Notes: a model not told the origin generated them from the sequence alone. Positions 15,319 to 24,378 are shown, numbered from the stretch's first letter. The stretch is DNA of 38,208 bases from Anaerolineae bacterium (GCA_004297445.1 SCUK01000062.1:1-38208), one strand, 5' to 3'. Numbers and translations are program-made.

Positions 15319-16854
15319 ATGACTGAACAACGGACGGACACAACCGGAAGGTGGGTGCTGCTGGCGACGATCCTGGCTTCATCGATGGCTTTTATCGACA
15401 GTACAGTGGTCAATGTGGCGTTACCTTCCATACAGACGGCGCTGGACGCGACGGTGAGCGAACTGCAATGGATCGTGGAGGCGTACCTGCTGTTTCTGGC
15501 GTCCCTGATCCTGGTGGGAGGTTCCCTGGGGGACCATTATGGGCGCAAGCGGGTCTTTGGGCTGGGGGTGGCGCTGTTTGCGGCGGCCTCGGCGTGGTGC
15601 GGGTTTGCAGGCAGCGCCGGGCAATTGGTGCTGGCACGAGCACTGCAGGGAGTAGGCGGCGCGCTGCTCACGCCGGGGAGCCTGGCAATCATTACAGCCT
15701 ATTTTGTGGAAGAACAACGGGGCCGAGCCATCGGCATGTGGTCGGCATTTTCCGCGATGACCACACTGATTGGGCCGGTGCTGGGTGGGTGGCTGGTGGA
15801 CAATGGGTCATGGCGCTGGGTGTTCCTGATCAACCTACCGGTGGCGGCGGTGGTGTTGGCGGCGCTGTATTTGAGGGTTCCGGAAAGCAAGGATGGTGAG
15901 GCCGCCCGGAGGCTGGATTGGGGGGGCGCGTTGTTCGCCACGTTGGGGCTGGGCGGCATCTCGTATGGCCTGATCGAGTCCAGCAACCTGGGACTTTCGG
16001 ACCCGACCATCATGACTGCTTTGATTGGTGGAATCCTACTCCTGGGCATCTTTGTCCTGTACGAGAGTCGAATTCGTCAGCCGATGATGCCACTGGGGAT
16101 GTTCAAAAACAGTACATTCAGCGGCGCCAATCTACTGACGTTCTTTCTGTATGGTGCACTGAGTTGGGTGACGTTCTTTGCCCCGCTGAATCTGATTCAG
16201 ATTCAAGGATACACGGGAACCCAGTTTGGATTGGCATTCATCCCATTCCCGATCCTCTTGTTTCTGCTATCCACGTACGCCGGAGGGTTGGTGCCGAAAA
16301 TAGGCGCGCGTCCCCTGCTGGTTAGCGGGTCGCTGCTGGTGGCAGCGGGATTTTTCTGGTTTGGCTGGACCGGGCAGGTTGGCTCAAGCTGGGGCGGTTA
16401 CTTTGCCAACTATTTCCCGGTGATGGTGCTCATGGGCCTGGGAATGAGCGCGGTGGCTGCGCCGCTTTCTGCAACCGTCATGGGAGCGGTGACGTTGGAG
16501 CGGTCAGGAATCGCTTCCGGCATCAACAATGCGGTGGCACGCACGGCCAGCCTGGTGATTATCGCATTTTGTGGACTGCTGGCGGTTGTGTGGTTTGGCC
16601 AATCGCTGGAAGCCCGCGTTGCAGAACTTGGCCTGCCCGCACCGGCGCAACAGGAACTGCTGGCACAGCGGACGCGCCTGGCTGAGGCACAGCCGCCCGA
16701 TGGGCTGAGTGAGATTACTGAGATGGCTGTGCGCCAGGCGGTCAACGGGGCCTTCCTGACATCGTTCCGGTACACGATGTGGCTGACGGCGGGGCTCGCA
16801 GTGCTTAGCGCCGGTGTAGCATGGATTACGATACCTGCCAGATTGAATCAGTAA
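15319..16854 (+). CDS. DHA2-family MFS drug/proton antiporter, 14 TM
   Basis: Proton-driven exporter of the EmrB/QacA type in the cytoplasmic membrane. ATG 15319 is preferred to ATG 15313 because AGGAG is 7 nt from it but touches the earlier one; the difference is two residues. The 511 residues hold about 14 hydrophobic segments. The first carries DSTVVNVALPSIQTAL. Motif A is GGSLGDHYGRKRVFGLG, motif B is LVLARALQGVGGALLTPG, and the antiporter motif C is IGPVLGGWLVDNGSWRW. The substrate is unknown. It is divergent from hyuAB and converges on the remnant at 16862, with no terminator visible between. Confidence 0.93.
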   Translation: MTEQRTDTTGRWVLLATILASSMAFIDSTVVNVALPSIQTALDATVSELQWIVEAYLLFLASLILVGGSLGDHYGRKRVFGLGVALFAAASAWCGFAGSAGQLVLARALQGVGGALLTPGSLAIITAYFVEEQRGRAIGMWSAFSAMTTLIGPVLGGWLVDNGSWRWVFLINLPVAAVVLAALYLRVPESKDGEAARRLDWGGALFATLGLGGISYGLIESSNLGLSDPTIMTALIGGILLLGIFVLYESRIRQPMMPLGMFKNSTFSGANLLTFFLYGALSWVTFFAPLNLIQIQGYTGTQFGLAFIPFPILLFLLSTYAGGLVPKIGARPLLVSGSLLVAAGFFWFGWTGQVGSSWGGYFANYFPVMVLMGLGMSAVAAPLSATVMGAVTLERSGIASGINNAVARTASLVIIAFCGLLAVVWFGQSLEARVAELGLPAPAQQELLAQRTRLAEAQPPDGLSEITEMAVRQAVNGAFLTSFRYTMWLTAGLAVLSAGVAWITIPARLNQ

Positions 16855-16861
16855 AGAATTC

Positions 16862-17055
16862 TTACAGCAGCGCCGGTTGATGCATCGGGCGATGACCATC
16901 GATGAGGATAAACTCCGCGGCGCACCTGGGGCAGATGCTGAGTTCTTGCAATTGATTGAGGTCGTTCAGGCGGCGGGCCTTCAGGATGCGTTCGGCGCCT
17001 TTGAGGCCAATGCGGGGGATGTGGAGGAATTCATTCTCTATGGCGCGGCGGTGCA
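16862..17055 (-). pseudogene. Remnant: C-terminal helix-hairpin-helix tail of a second radical SAM DNA-repair-type protein
   Basis: No gene of normal size fits this stretch, but the minus strand encodes about 60 residues homologous to the C-terminus of the intact radical SAM protein at 19900-21048. Shared blocks in order are RIGLKGAERIL (GIGLKGAERIL in the full copy), an ARR, a QL pair, AAEFILIDGHRP (AAAFVLLDGRRP) and QPALL (QPALI), ending in TAA at 16862-16864. Similarity begins around position 17050, overlapping the last codons of the cyclase-ATPase gene in the -1 frame. No start codon with a ribosome site precedes it, and a TGA closes the frame near 17080. Clear but imperfect similarity points to an old or foreign copy, most of which is lost. 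A -1 frameshift joining it to the cyclase-ATPase protein is the alternative. Confidence 0.8.
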
Positions 17056-19806
17056 GGCGAATTGAACAGCTTCATCCATGTTCATTGCCGCGCCACGCGC
17101 CCAGGCGTCATTCAGTTCGGACTCAGGCAGCATGGTTTTGAGCTGCTCCAGATTGCGGGAGTACTCGGCGGCCTCGACGGGGGTCATGGCAGAACGATTG
17201 CCGGCGCGCAGTGTTTCGGCGGCGCCAAAGAGGGCGGCGGCACGTTCGGTTTGATTCTGAAAGATGGCGATGAATGCGTACGATTCAAGTTGGTGAGCGA
17301 CGGCAGGCAACTGGCCCAGGTCTGCGAAGATGCGAATCGTCTGACTGTACGTGTTCAGGGCTTCCTGAAGGTTTCCCATCTTGCGGTAGCAGTGGCCCAT
17401 CTCTGCCATCATGATGTTAGTCATGCTGCGGTCTTTTATCAGGCTGACGACCTGGTGGCCGGTTTTTGCATATTCAAGCGACTTTTCCAGATTGCCAGCG
17501 ATTTGTTCCAACTGGATCAAGTTAAGGTAGAGAATTCCGGCAATATACGGCAGTTTGCGCTGGCCGATGAGCTGCACAGCGATGTCCAGTTCTGCGCGGG
17601 CTTTTTCAAGGTTTTGCCCCTGGAAGATATGGATGCCGGAACGAATCATTTGGAGGAGGATGCGCGGCAGCAGGTAATCTCCCCTGGAGGCCATTTCGGA
17701 GGCGATTGCGCTCATTTCTTCGGCGGTAGCAAAGTCCCCGGATTGAAGCGAAATGAACGCAGTGATTCCATGCGCATAACCGACAGTGAGAAGGTCCTGA
17801 CTGGCTTCCGCCTCGACCAACGCCTCCCGCGCAAGAGCAATAACAGCGTCGGCTGGGATGTGACCCAAGGATTCACTTGCAAGATTGTCCAAGGCGGTAG
17901 CGCGGGCTCGGTGGAGGCGGGATGGGTCTTCTACTGTGATTGATTTGCTTGCATCGAGTGCCGCGCGAATCCAGGTATTGCATTCCTGAAAACCGATACG
18001 ACTCCAGAAGAAGCCAATGGCGGCAGCAAGTTCTACGAAAAGCAGTGGCTGGCGTTCCTGGCTCCAATCCATCGCGGCGCGATAGTTTTCGTACTCGCGT
18101 TCCGTGAGTTCGTACCACTCCACCTGTTCGTCTGAAAGCATGGATTGACTTGCTGTGACGGCGAGGTCATGATAGTAGGCGAGATGATTGTCGCGGGCCG
18201 GGGGAGCCTCGCCAAGTTTTGTGAGCTGGTCGCGGGCGAACTGGCGGATGGTCTCCAGGAGCCGATAGCGAGGTTGGAGAGCGTCTTCATCCAGCATGAC
18301 GAGGGATTTATCCACGAGTTGGGGCAGCAGGTCTAATACGTTCAGGTCCGGGCTAACGGCTTCGGCGGCTTCCAGCGTCCAGCCGCCGACGAAGACGGAG
18401 AGGCGGCGCAGGAGGGATTTTTCGTCTTCATCCAGCAATTCGTAAGACCAGTCGATAAGGGCGTGGAGAGTTTGCTGGCGAGGGAGGGCGGTGCGGCTGC
18501 CGCCAGTGAGCAGGCGGAAGCGGTCATCCAGCCGGTCGGCGACCTGTTCGGCGGTCATGGCGCGCAGGCGCACGGCGGCGAGTTCGAGGGCGAGGGGGAT
18601 GCCGTCCAGCCGGCGGCAAATCTGGGAAATGGCACCGGCGTTGCCGGCGGTGAGAGCGAACGAGTGGTTAGCCGAGCGACCGCGGTCTACCAGCAAGCGC
18701 GCGGCTTCGCTGGACTGAACGCGCTGGGGGTCGCTTTCGCCCTCGGCGGGAAGGCTCAGAGAAGGTACGCGATAGACGCGTTCGCCGGGGACGCCGAGCG
18801 CCTCGCGGCTGCTTGCAAGCAATGCCAGATGCGAGCAACCCTGTAGGAGGGTTTCGGCCATGTCTGCGCTGGCTTCGACCATGTGCTCGCAGTTGTCCAG
18901 GATGATGAGGGCGCGGCGTTGGCGGAGATACGAGACAATCAATTCCTCGATCGGCATTGCCGACATTTCCTGCAGGCCGAACACGTTGCCGATGATGTAG
19001 GGAATCTGGGACGGTTCGCGCAGGGGGGCCAGTTCGATGAGCCACGCGCCATCCGGGAAGTCCGGCAGCAGGCGGGCGCCCAGTTCCAACGAGAGGCGGG
19101 TCTTGCCCGTGCCGCCGGGGCCGATGAGTGTCACCATGCGTTCCTGGATGGCTCCGGACGCAGGGGCGGCGATTTGCTGAAACATGTTGAGAAGGTCATT
19201 GACCTGCTTGTCTCGGCCCACGAATGAGGCGAGTTGTTCGGGGAGGTTGTGGGGCGTTTCGACTCCGCCGGCAAGGGGCGGGAACTGGTGGGGAAGGCCA
19301 TCGGCAATGAGCTGGTAAACGCGGCGCGGCTCCATGAACCCTTTGAGATAGTATTTGCCGAGGTCGAGGAACTGGCAGCTGGCGGGCGGAGGGTTGAGCA
19401 CCGCGACACACTCTTCCGAAAGGAGCACCTGGCCGCCCGAGGCGAGCGCCATCAGGCGCGCGGCGCGGTTGACCTCAGTGCCGTAGAAGTCACCATCCCG
19501 GGGAACGGCCGTGCCAAAGTGCAGGCCCATGCGTACCTTGATATCAAGAGACTCGCCATTGCTGAGCAGACGGCGCTGCGCTTCGGCGGCGGCGGAAACG
19601 CCGCTGGCTTGCGCATCGAACACGGCCATGATGCCATCTCCGGTACGCTTTACCACCTGACCGCCATGGTCCGTTACGGTTGCCTGGAGCAGGGCATCAT
19701 GCTCGGCGAGGATCGCAGGCATCACATCCGCGTGCTGTTCCCAAAGGGAAGCACTGCCTTCAATGTCGGTGAATAGAAAGGTGAGAGATTGGTTGTTCAG
19801 GAGCAT
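17038..19806 (-). CDS. Class III nucleotidyl cyclase - AAA/NB-ARC-like ATPase - TPR signalling protein
   Basis: Large cytoplasmic regulator of 922 residues from ATG 19806. An upstream TTG at 19899 is possible but would extend into a region that looks like a promoter. Residues 1-165 are a class III cyclase domain: FTDIEGS with metal Asp14, KRTGDG with Asp57, and EVNRAAR with Asn113/Arg117. Residues ~195-600 form a STAND-like ATPase with VGRDKQ, P-loop GPGGTGKT (229-236), Walker B LIILDNCEH and a GIPLALELAA region. The remainder (~600-920) is helical and TPR-like (QSGDFATAEEM, KMGNLQEALNTYSQTIRIFA). The catalytic Asp pair suggests real cyclase activity, though base specificity is unclear. It lacks the C-terminal HTH of LuxR-type relatives. 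Confidence 0.9.
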   Translation of the reverse strand: MLLNNQSLTFLFTDIEGSASLWEQHADVMPAILAEHDALLQATVTDHGGQVVKRTGDGIMAVFDAQASGVSAAAEAQRRLLSNGESLDIKVRMGLHFGTAVPRDGDFYGTEVNRAARLMALASGGQVLLSEECVAVLNPPPASCQFLDLGKYYLKGFMEPRRVYQLIADGLPHQFPPLAGGVETPHNLPEQLASFVGRDKQVNDLLNMFQQIAAPASGAIQERMVTLIGPGGTGKTRLSLELGARLLPDFPDGAWLIELAPLREPSQIPYIIGNVFGLQEMSAMPIEELIVSYLRQRRALIILDNCEHMVEASADMAETLLQGCSHLALLASSREALGVPGERVYRVPSLSLPAEGESDPQRVQSSEAARLLVDRGRSANHSFALTAGNAGAISQICRRLDGIPLALELAAVRLRAMTAEQVADRLDDRFRLLTGGSRTALPRQQTLHALIDWSYELLDEDEKSLLRRLSVFVGGWTLEAAEAVSPDLNVLDLLPQLVDKSLVMLDEDALQPRYRLLETIRQFARDQLTKLGEAPPARDNHLAYYHDLAVTASQSMLSDEQVEWYELTEREYENYRAAMDWSQERQPLLFVELAAAIGFFWSRIGFQECNTWIRAALDASKSITVEDPSRLHRARATALDNLASESLGHIPADAVIALAREALVEAEASQDLLTVGYAHGITAFISLQSGDFATAEEMSAIASEMASRGDYLLPRILLQMIRSGIHIFQGQNLEKARAELDIAVQLIGQRKLPYIAGILYLNLIQLEQIAGNLEKSLEYAKTGHQVVSLIKDRSMTNIMMAEMGHCYRKMGNLQEALNTYSQTIRIFADLGQLPAVAHQLESYAFIAIFQNQTERAAALFGAAETLRAGNRSAMTPVEAAEYSRNLEQLKTMLPESELNDAWARGAAMNMDEAVQFACTAAP

Positions 19807-19826
19807 GGCCAAAAACACTCTGCTCG

Positions 19827-19835
19827 ATTGTATCA
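19827..19835 (-). promoter_or_regulatory. Candidate extended -10 promoter of the cyclase-ATPase gene
   Basis: On the minus strand this reads TGATACAAT, an extended -10, and places the mRNA start about 14-16 nt before ATG 19806. It lies in the 93-nt gap after the radical SAM stop, which supports an independent transcript and the ATG over the upstream TTG. No strong -35 is seen. Confidence 0.5.
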
Positions 19836-19899
19836 GGATTTGATTGGGGATAACAGTTGAGGCGGCGGGCTCAATCCCACGGTCTGGTCTGAAAGGCAA

Positions 19900-21048
19900 T
19901 CAGATGAGCGCGGGCTGGTAGGCTGGGCGGCGGCCATCCAGCAGGACGAAGGCGGCAGCGCGGTTGGGGCGGATGCCAAGCTGCTTTAGTTGGGTAAGAG
20001 TGTGCAGACGGCGCTGACGGCGGGCGCTCAGGATGCGTTCGGCGCCCTTGAGGCCAATGCCGGGGATGCGCAGGAGTTCTTCACGGGAGGCACGGTTGAT
20101 TTCTACTGGGGTGTTAGCGAGGTTGTGGCGCGCCCAGGCGAGTTTCGGATCCAGTCCGCGAGGGAGGTTGCCATCGGGGTTGAAGGGCAGTTCTTCCATC
20201 GAGAACCCATAATCGCGCAGGAGGAAGGAGGTCTGGTAAAGGGCGACCTTGCGTTTTTCGTCTTCGGCAGGCAGGTCTTCAAAAGGGGTGTCCGGCACAG
20301 GATTGAAGGTGGAATAGTAAGCACGGGTGAGGCCGAACTGCTGGTAGAGTTTCTCGCTGATGCTGACCAGTTCGAGGTCGGTTTCGCCCACGGCTCCGAC
20401 GACGAACTGGGTGACGGTGCTGGCCCAGCGGCCATTCCAGGACTTGCGGGGATTTAATGTCTGGCGAATCTCGTGTGCCCATACCAGCGGCGCGAGGAGT
20501 TCTTCGAAAAACTGTTTCTTGGGGGCGAGCTTCTGGAGGCGCTCAGGATTGGGGGCTTCCAGATTGATGCTGACACGACTGCCGAGTTCCATGGCCCTCA
20601 CCAGCTGGTCTTTCTCGATGCCAGGCATGACTTTCAGGTGCATGTAGCCGCGGTAGTTATATTTCTTGCGCAGGATTTCTGCGGTATCCAGCAGGCGGTC
20701 CTGCGTGGCTACGCCGCCCTTGATGATGCCTGAGGAAAGGAACAAACCCTCTACCGCGCCGGATTTGTGGACGCGGTCGTAGATCCCGGCGAGTTCATCG
20801 GGCTTGAAGGTGGCGCGTTTGGTGTGGCGACCGGCACGGAATGGACAGTAGTGGCAGTCGCGCTCGCAAGCGGTCGTAAGCATGGTCTTGAGGATTTTCA
20901 TCCGTCCGCCGCTGGATTTAGCGACCTCGGTGATCGGAAGGCCGTGCGCGGCATCCTGCCCGTTAATGCGTGGGCGGCACTCTCGAATCGAATCTGGCTC
21001 GATAACCATTTCGCGCGAGTTTTCTGTCAGTTTGAGCAGGGCTTCCAT
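19900..21048 (-). CDS. Radical SAM protein with C-terminal helix-hairpin-helix, putative DNA modification/repair
   Basis: Predicted iron-sulfur enzyme that cleaves S-adenosylmethionine to make a radical acting on DNA or a DNA-bound substrate. ATG 21048 is chosen because a promoter ends 7 nt before it. The 382 residues carry the cluster motif CERDCHYC (C-x3-C-x2-C) near residue 70. The radical SAM core follows (EGLFLSSGIIKGG, YMHLKVMPGIEKDQL, VSINLEAPNPERLQKLAP), and a C-terminal HhH ends the chain (INRASREELLRIPGIGLKG and AERILSARR), as in DNA-binding repair proteins. The layout fits the family known as putative DNA modification/repair radical SAM proteins, often paired with a UDG-like partner that is absent here. 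It has a LexA-like box in its promoter. Confidence 0.85.
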   Translation of the reverse strand: MEALLKLTENSREMVIEPDSIRECRPRINGQDAAHGLPITEVAKSSGGRMKILKTMLTTACERDCHYCPFRAGRHTKRATFKPDELAGIYDRVHKSGAVEGLFLSSGIIKGGVATQDRLLDTAEILRKKYNYRGYMHLKVMPGIEKDQLVRAMELGSRVSINLEAPNPERLQKLAPKKQFFEELLAPLVWAHEIRQTLNPRKSWNGRWASTVTQFVVGAVGETDLELVSISEKLYQQFGLTRAYYSTFNPVPDTPFEDLPAEDEKRKVALYQTSFLLRDYGFSMEELPFNPDGNLPRGLDPKLAWARHNLANTPVEINRASREELLRIPGIGLKGAERILSARRQRRLHTLTQLKQLGIRPNRAAAFVLLDGRRPAYQPALI

Positions 21049-21055
21049 ACTCGAG

Positions 21056-21084
21056 ATTATAGAACATTTGTTTTGAATCTGCAA
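21056..21084 (-). promoter_or_regulatory. Promoter with LexA-box-like site for the radical SAM gene (leaderless)
   Basis: Minus strand: -35 TTGCAG (21084-21079), 17-nt spacer, consensus -10 TATAAT (21061-21056), then seven bases to the ATG at 21048, so the mRNA would start at the start codon. The spacer contains AAACAAATGTTC (21073-21062). Read on plus this is GAACATTTGTTT, one base from the Gram-positive SOS box GAAC-N4-GTTC. A repressor bound there would block the -10. Confidence 0.65.
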
Positions 21085-21102
21085 GCGCAATGGCCGGTAA
21101 AC

Positions 21103-21131
21103 AAAAAACGCCCGCATAGCGCAGGCGTTTT
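21103..21131 (-). terminator. Intrinsic terminator of the amino-acid ABC operon
   Basis: In the minus-strand transcript, AAAACGCC, a 2-nt bulge, CGC-TAT-GCG and GGCGTTTTTTG form a GC-rich hairpin followed by six U. It lies 20 nt after the stop of the ATPase gene and just upstream of the radical SAM promoter, separating the two units. Confidence 0.85.
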
Positions 21132-21150
21132 GGGGTATCGAGAGATAGTG

Positions 21151-21900
21151 TCAGTGGCTAAGAATCTGGGACAGGAAGAGCCTGGTGCGCGGCTCCTTCG
21201 GGCTTTTGAAAATCTCCTCCGGGGTGCCGCTCTCTACGATTTCGCCCTTGTCGAAGAAGAACATGCGGTTGGCGACGGCACGGGCGAAGCCCATCTCGTG
21301 GGTGACGACCAGCATGGTCATCCCGGACTTCGCCAGTTCAATCATCACGTCCAGCACTTCCTTGATCATTTCCGGGTCGAGGGCCGAGGTGGGTTCGTCA
21401 AAGAGCATGATTTTGGGCTCCATGGCGAGGGCACGGGCGATGGCGACGCGTTGCTGCTGGCCGCCGGACAACTGGCCGGGGAACTTAGCGGCCTGCTCCG
21501 GAATGCCGACGCGTTCCAGCAATTCTCTGGCCTTGGCTTCCGCCTGTTCCTTTGACCATTTGCGGACCCAGATGGGCGCGAGGGTAATGTTTTGAAGGAC
21601 GGTCAGATGCGGAAACAGATTGAACTGCTGGAAGACCATGCCGGTTTCCTGGCGAATCAGTTCGATGTTGCGAACGTCGTGGGTGAGGGCGATGCCGTCC
21701 ACGATGATGTCGCCCTTTTGATGCTCTTCCAGACGATTAATGGTGCGGATGAAGGTGGATTTACCGGAGCCGGACGGGCCAAAAATAACGATGACCTCGC
21801 CCTGTTTGACTTCCATGCTCACGCCTTTGAGCGCGTGGAAATCCTCAAACCACTTGTGAACGTTCTTGCAGATGATGATGGGTTCTTTTGCGGCGTTCAT
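21151..21900 (-). CDS. aapP: Polar amino-acid ABC transporter, ATP-binding protein
   Basis: Powers amino-acid uptake with the two permeases encoded upstream. ATG 21900 is chosen for GGAGGAAC about 7 nt before it. The 249 residues hold Walker [10 protein letters not shown] (41-49), the Q-loop in [18 protein letters not shown], signature [15 protein letters not shown], Walker [15 protein letters not shown] and the switch histidine in [15 protein letters not shown]. This matches the GlnQ/AapP/BztD type closely. It is the last gene of the operon, 19 nt after the second permease, and is followed by an intrinsic terminator. Confidence 0.96.
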   Translation of the reverse strand: MNAAKEPIIICKNVHKWFEDFHALKGVSMEVKQGEVIVIFGPSGSGKSTFIRTINRLEEHQKGDIIVDGIALTHDVRNIELIRQETGMVFQQFNLFPHLTVLQNITLAPIWVRKWSKEQAEAKARELLERVGIPEQAAKFPGQLSGGQQQRVAIARALAMEPKIMLFDEPTSALDPEMIKEVLDVMIELAKSGMTMLVVTHEMGFARAVANRMFFFDKGEIVESGTPEEIFKSPKEPRTRLFLSQILSH

Positions 21901-21919
21901 TGTTTCGTTCCTCCGAATC

Positions 21920-23128
21920 TTAACGTTCACCGACGCCGACAGCGATTTCGAGTCGCTGACTCACGTAAGACATGGCGTAACTGACTACCCAATACAAGAG
22001 TGAGATGAATGCCAGGACCTCACGCTGCAACCCAAGGAATTCAGGCTGGGCGAGGACGGTCTTGCCGATGCCGACGATATCCAACAGGCCGACGATGGAG
22101 ACAAGGGCAGTGTCTTTGTAGAGGGCGATGAATTGGCCCACCAAAATGGGGATGACGAGACGCAGGGCCTGCGGCAAAACGATGAGGCCCATGGTTTGGA
22201 TGCCGTTCAGCCCCATGGCATGCGCGGCCTCAAACTGCCCTCGGGGGATGGCCTGCAGGCCGCCGCGAACGTTTTCTGCCAGGTAGGCCGCACTGAACAG
22301 GGTGATGCCGACCATGGCGCGCAGGACGCGGTCGATGGTGAGGCCGGTGGGCAGGAAGAGAGGCAGCATGAGCTGGGCCATGAAGAGGATGGTGATGAGC
22401 GGCACACCGCGAATGAGTTCGATGTAGCCGATGCTGAACCAGCGGACCAACTGAAGTTCGGAACGCCGACCCAGGGCCAGCAAAACGCCCAGCGGAAAAG
22501 AGAAGACTATTCCCACCACCGTGAGGAGGAAGGTGAGGAGCAGACCGCCCCACAGATTCGTGCCCACAAGAGGTAGCCAGCCTTCCTCCGGCGTGAGGCC
22601 GCGCAATAGCAGGATGAAGATGGCCGGCCAAATGAACCAACCGATGGCGACGATGCGGCGCAGTGGGCGGGTGGCCGGGCGGCCGAGGAACCAGCCGGCC
22701 ACAGCCAGGATCGAAAGGGCGGCTAGCCACAGGCGATTGGTGGAATCTGTCTGGGTGAATACGAAGACGAGTGGGAGACTGGCGAGAGCCACCCAAATCC
22801 GGCGCGTTACCGGCCGGGTTTTTTCCCAGCCCCACACACCGACAGTACTGCCGATGAGAAAACTGAGCATAGCCGCTGAAAGCCAGATGCGCCAAACCTC
22901 GGCAATGGGGTACTGACCCAGAAGAATGAGGCGCAGGTTCGTGCGGATGACCAGCCACTCAGCGGTGGTGAAGACCCAGACGATGATGCCGCGAGCAAGG
23001 ACAAAGGTAAGCCAGACCGAAAGAATGGTGAGGATGGCGTTGCCCCAGGAATTGAAAAGATTGCGGCGAATCCATTGTGCCGGGGTGAGGCGGGTCTTGG
23101 GGCGCAGGAGAACGGTGGCGTGGGTCAT
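21920..23128 (-). CDS. aapM: Polar amino-acid ABC transporter, permease (AapM/BztC-like)
   Basis: Membrane subunit of the amino-acid importer, 402 residues. The N-terminal half has extra hydrophobic segments ([20 protein letters not shown] and others) typical of Aap/Bzt permeases, which are longer than the ~220-residue GlnP type. The C-terminal half is the transport core, with [20 protein letters not shown] and the EAA coupling loop [19 protein letters not shown], then [21 protein letters not shown]. The start lies one base after the stop of the upstream permease. Confidence 0.94.
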   Translation of the reverse strand: MTHATVLLRPKTRLTPAQWIRRNLFNSWGNAILTILSVWLTFVLARGIIVWVFTTAEWLVIRTNLRLILLGQYPIAEVWRIWLSAAMLSFLIGSTVGVWGWEKTRPVTRRIWVALASLPLVFVFTQTDSTNRLWLAALSILAVAGWFLGRPATRPLRRIVAIGWFIWPAIFILLLRGLTPEEGWLPLVGTNLWGGLLLTFLLTVVGIVFSFPLGVLLALGRRSELQLVRWFSIGYIELIRGVPLITILFMAQLMLPLFLPTGLTIDRVLRAMVGITLFSAAYLAENVRGGLQAIPRGQFEAAHAMGLNGIQTMGLIVLPQALRLVIPILVGQFIALYKDTALVSIVGLLDIVGIGKTVLAQPEFLGLQREVLAFISLLYWVVSYAMSYVSQRLEIAVGVGER

Positions 23129-23129
23129 C

Positions 23130-24311
23130 TCATCGCTCCACCAGCAGGATGCGCTGGTTGTACCAGTTCATGAACAGCGACGTCAATAAGCTGAATGTGA
23201 GGTAAGTGAGCATGACGAGGGTAATCATCTCAACTGCCCGGCCGCTTTGATTCAGGATGGTGTTGGAAACATAGAACAGGTCGGCATAGCCAACGGCGAT
23301 GGCGAGCGAGGAATTCTTGGTGAGGTTGAGGTACTGGCTGGTGAGCGGCGGGACGATGACCTGCAATGCCTGCGGGAATATCACCAGTCTCAGGGTTTGA
23401 AATCCATTGAGGCCAATGGCGCGGGCGGCTTCCACCTGGCCCCTGGAGACGGCCTGAATTCCCGCACGCACCACCTCACCGATGAAGGCCGCGGTATAAA
23501 GCGTGAGGCCAGAGGCGAGCGCCATGAACTCAGGGGTGAAGGTCTTACCGCCAGCGATTCGCAGGCCGTCGACATAAGGAAATTCCAGCATGTAAGGTGC
23601 AGTCGGAAGGAAGAACCAGCCTGCCAATGCAATCAGCGCAAACACGCCAAATGACCACAAAAGCGTGAGTGGCGACTTGCCGGTGCGCTTGCCACGCTGG
23701 TGCAGGACGAAGCCGACACCCGCGGCGGCAAGCACGGCGACCAGCAGGATGGTGCGATAGGTCGAGGCGGTCTCGGTGGGCAGGCCCCAGGGAAAGACGA
23801 TGCCGCGGTTGGAGAGATATATCTCGCCGGGCCAGATAATGGCCTCTTTTACGCGTGGGAGTTTGAGGAAGACGCCGAGGTACCAGAAGATGAGGAAGAC
23901 GAGCAGGGAGAGGTTGCGCATCAGTTCGAGATATGCGGCGGACAACCAGCGCACGAGGAGATTGGTTGAAAGACGCGCGACGCCGAGGATGACGCCAAGG
24001 ATGGTTGAAAAAATGATGCCTACGATGCTGACCAGCAACGTGTTGTAGAGCCCTACCAGGAAGGCCTGCCAATACGTGGATGAGCGGCTGAATTCAATGA
24101 GGGTTTCGGCGATATCAAAGCCAGCGGCGCCCTGAAGGAACGAAAAGCCGAGCTTCGTTCCTTGTTGACTCAGGCCTTCCGCCATATTGGAAAAAATAAG
24201 TTCAGCAAAAAAGATGATGGTGACGGTAAAGGCGATCTGGGCGATCCATTTCAGGATGCGTTCATCGCGCCAGACGGGAATTTTGGCGGTCTGTGGGTTG
24301 GTTGTAGCCAT
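23130..24311 (-). CDS. aapQ: Polar amino-acid ABC transporter, permease (AapQ/BztB-like)
   Basis: First permease of the importer, 393 residues from ATG 24311, preceded by GGGAGG; an in-frame codon 4 residues upstream is less likely. The N-terminal extension includes FAELIFSNMAEGLSQQGTKL and a periplasmic-loop-like stretch with the conserved phrase GFDIAETLIEFSRSSTYWQA. The core has SRGQVEAARAIGLNGFQTL as the EAA loop and IFPQALQVIVPPLTSQYLNL. It follows the binding-protein gene across a 67-nt gap that holds a strong hairpin, so it may be made at lower level than the binding protein. Confidence 0.94.
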   Translation of the reverse strand: MATTNPQTAKIPVWRDERILKWIAQIAFTVTIIFFAELIFSNMAEGLSQQGTKLGFSFLQGAAGFDIAETLIEFSRSSTYWQAFLVGLYNTLLVSIVGIIFSTILGVILGVARLSTNLLVRWLSAAYLELMRNLSLLVFLIFWYLGVFLKLPRVKEAIIWPGEIYLSNRGIVFPWGLPTETASTYRTILLVAVLAAAGVGFVLHQRGKRTGKSPLTLLWSFGVFALIALAGWFFLPTAPYMLEFPYVDGLRIAGGKTFTPEFMALASGLTLYTAAFIGEVVRAGIQAVSRGQVEAARAIGLNGFQTLRLVIFPQALQVIVPPLTSQYLNLTKNSSLAIAVGYADLFYVSNTILNQSGRAVEMITLVMLTYLTFSLLTSLFMNWYNQRILLVER

Positions 24312-24330
24312 ACGCCCTCCCAATTCTGGA

Positions 24331-24360
24331 AAAAGGGGCAGGCAATTGCCTGCCCCTTTT
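24331..24360 (-). terminator. Perfect 30-bp palindrome between the binding-protein gene and the permeases
   Basis: This stretch is fully self-complementary: AAAAGGGGCAGGCAA and its exact complement meet at AATT. In the minus-strand mRNA it gives a strong GC-rich hairpin ending in UUUUU. Within an operon it would act as a partial terminator, or protect the upstream mRNA end, so that the binding protein is made in excess over the membrane subunits. Such intercistronic hairpins are known in other binding-protein operons. Confidence 0.8.
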
Positions 24361-24378
24361 CATGTTGCGATGTGCGGT

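Noticed and set aside
16877..17065. 62-codon plus-strand frame after the MFS exporter
   Set aside because: The minus strand encodes a recognisable HhH tail here, so the plus frame is its antisense.
19807..19899. TTG start giving a 953-residue cyclase-ATPase
   Set aside because: The extra 31 residues would be encoded by a stretch that looks like the gene's promoter, and the cyclase domain begins immediately after the internal ATG.
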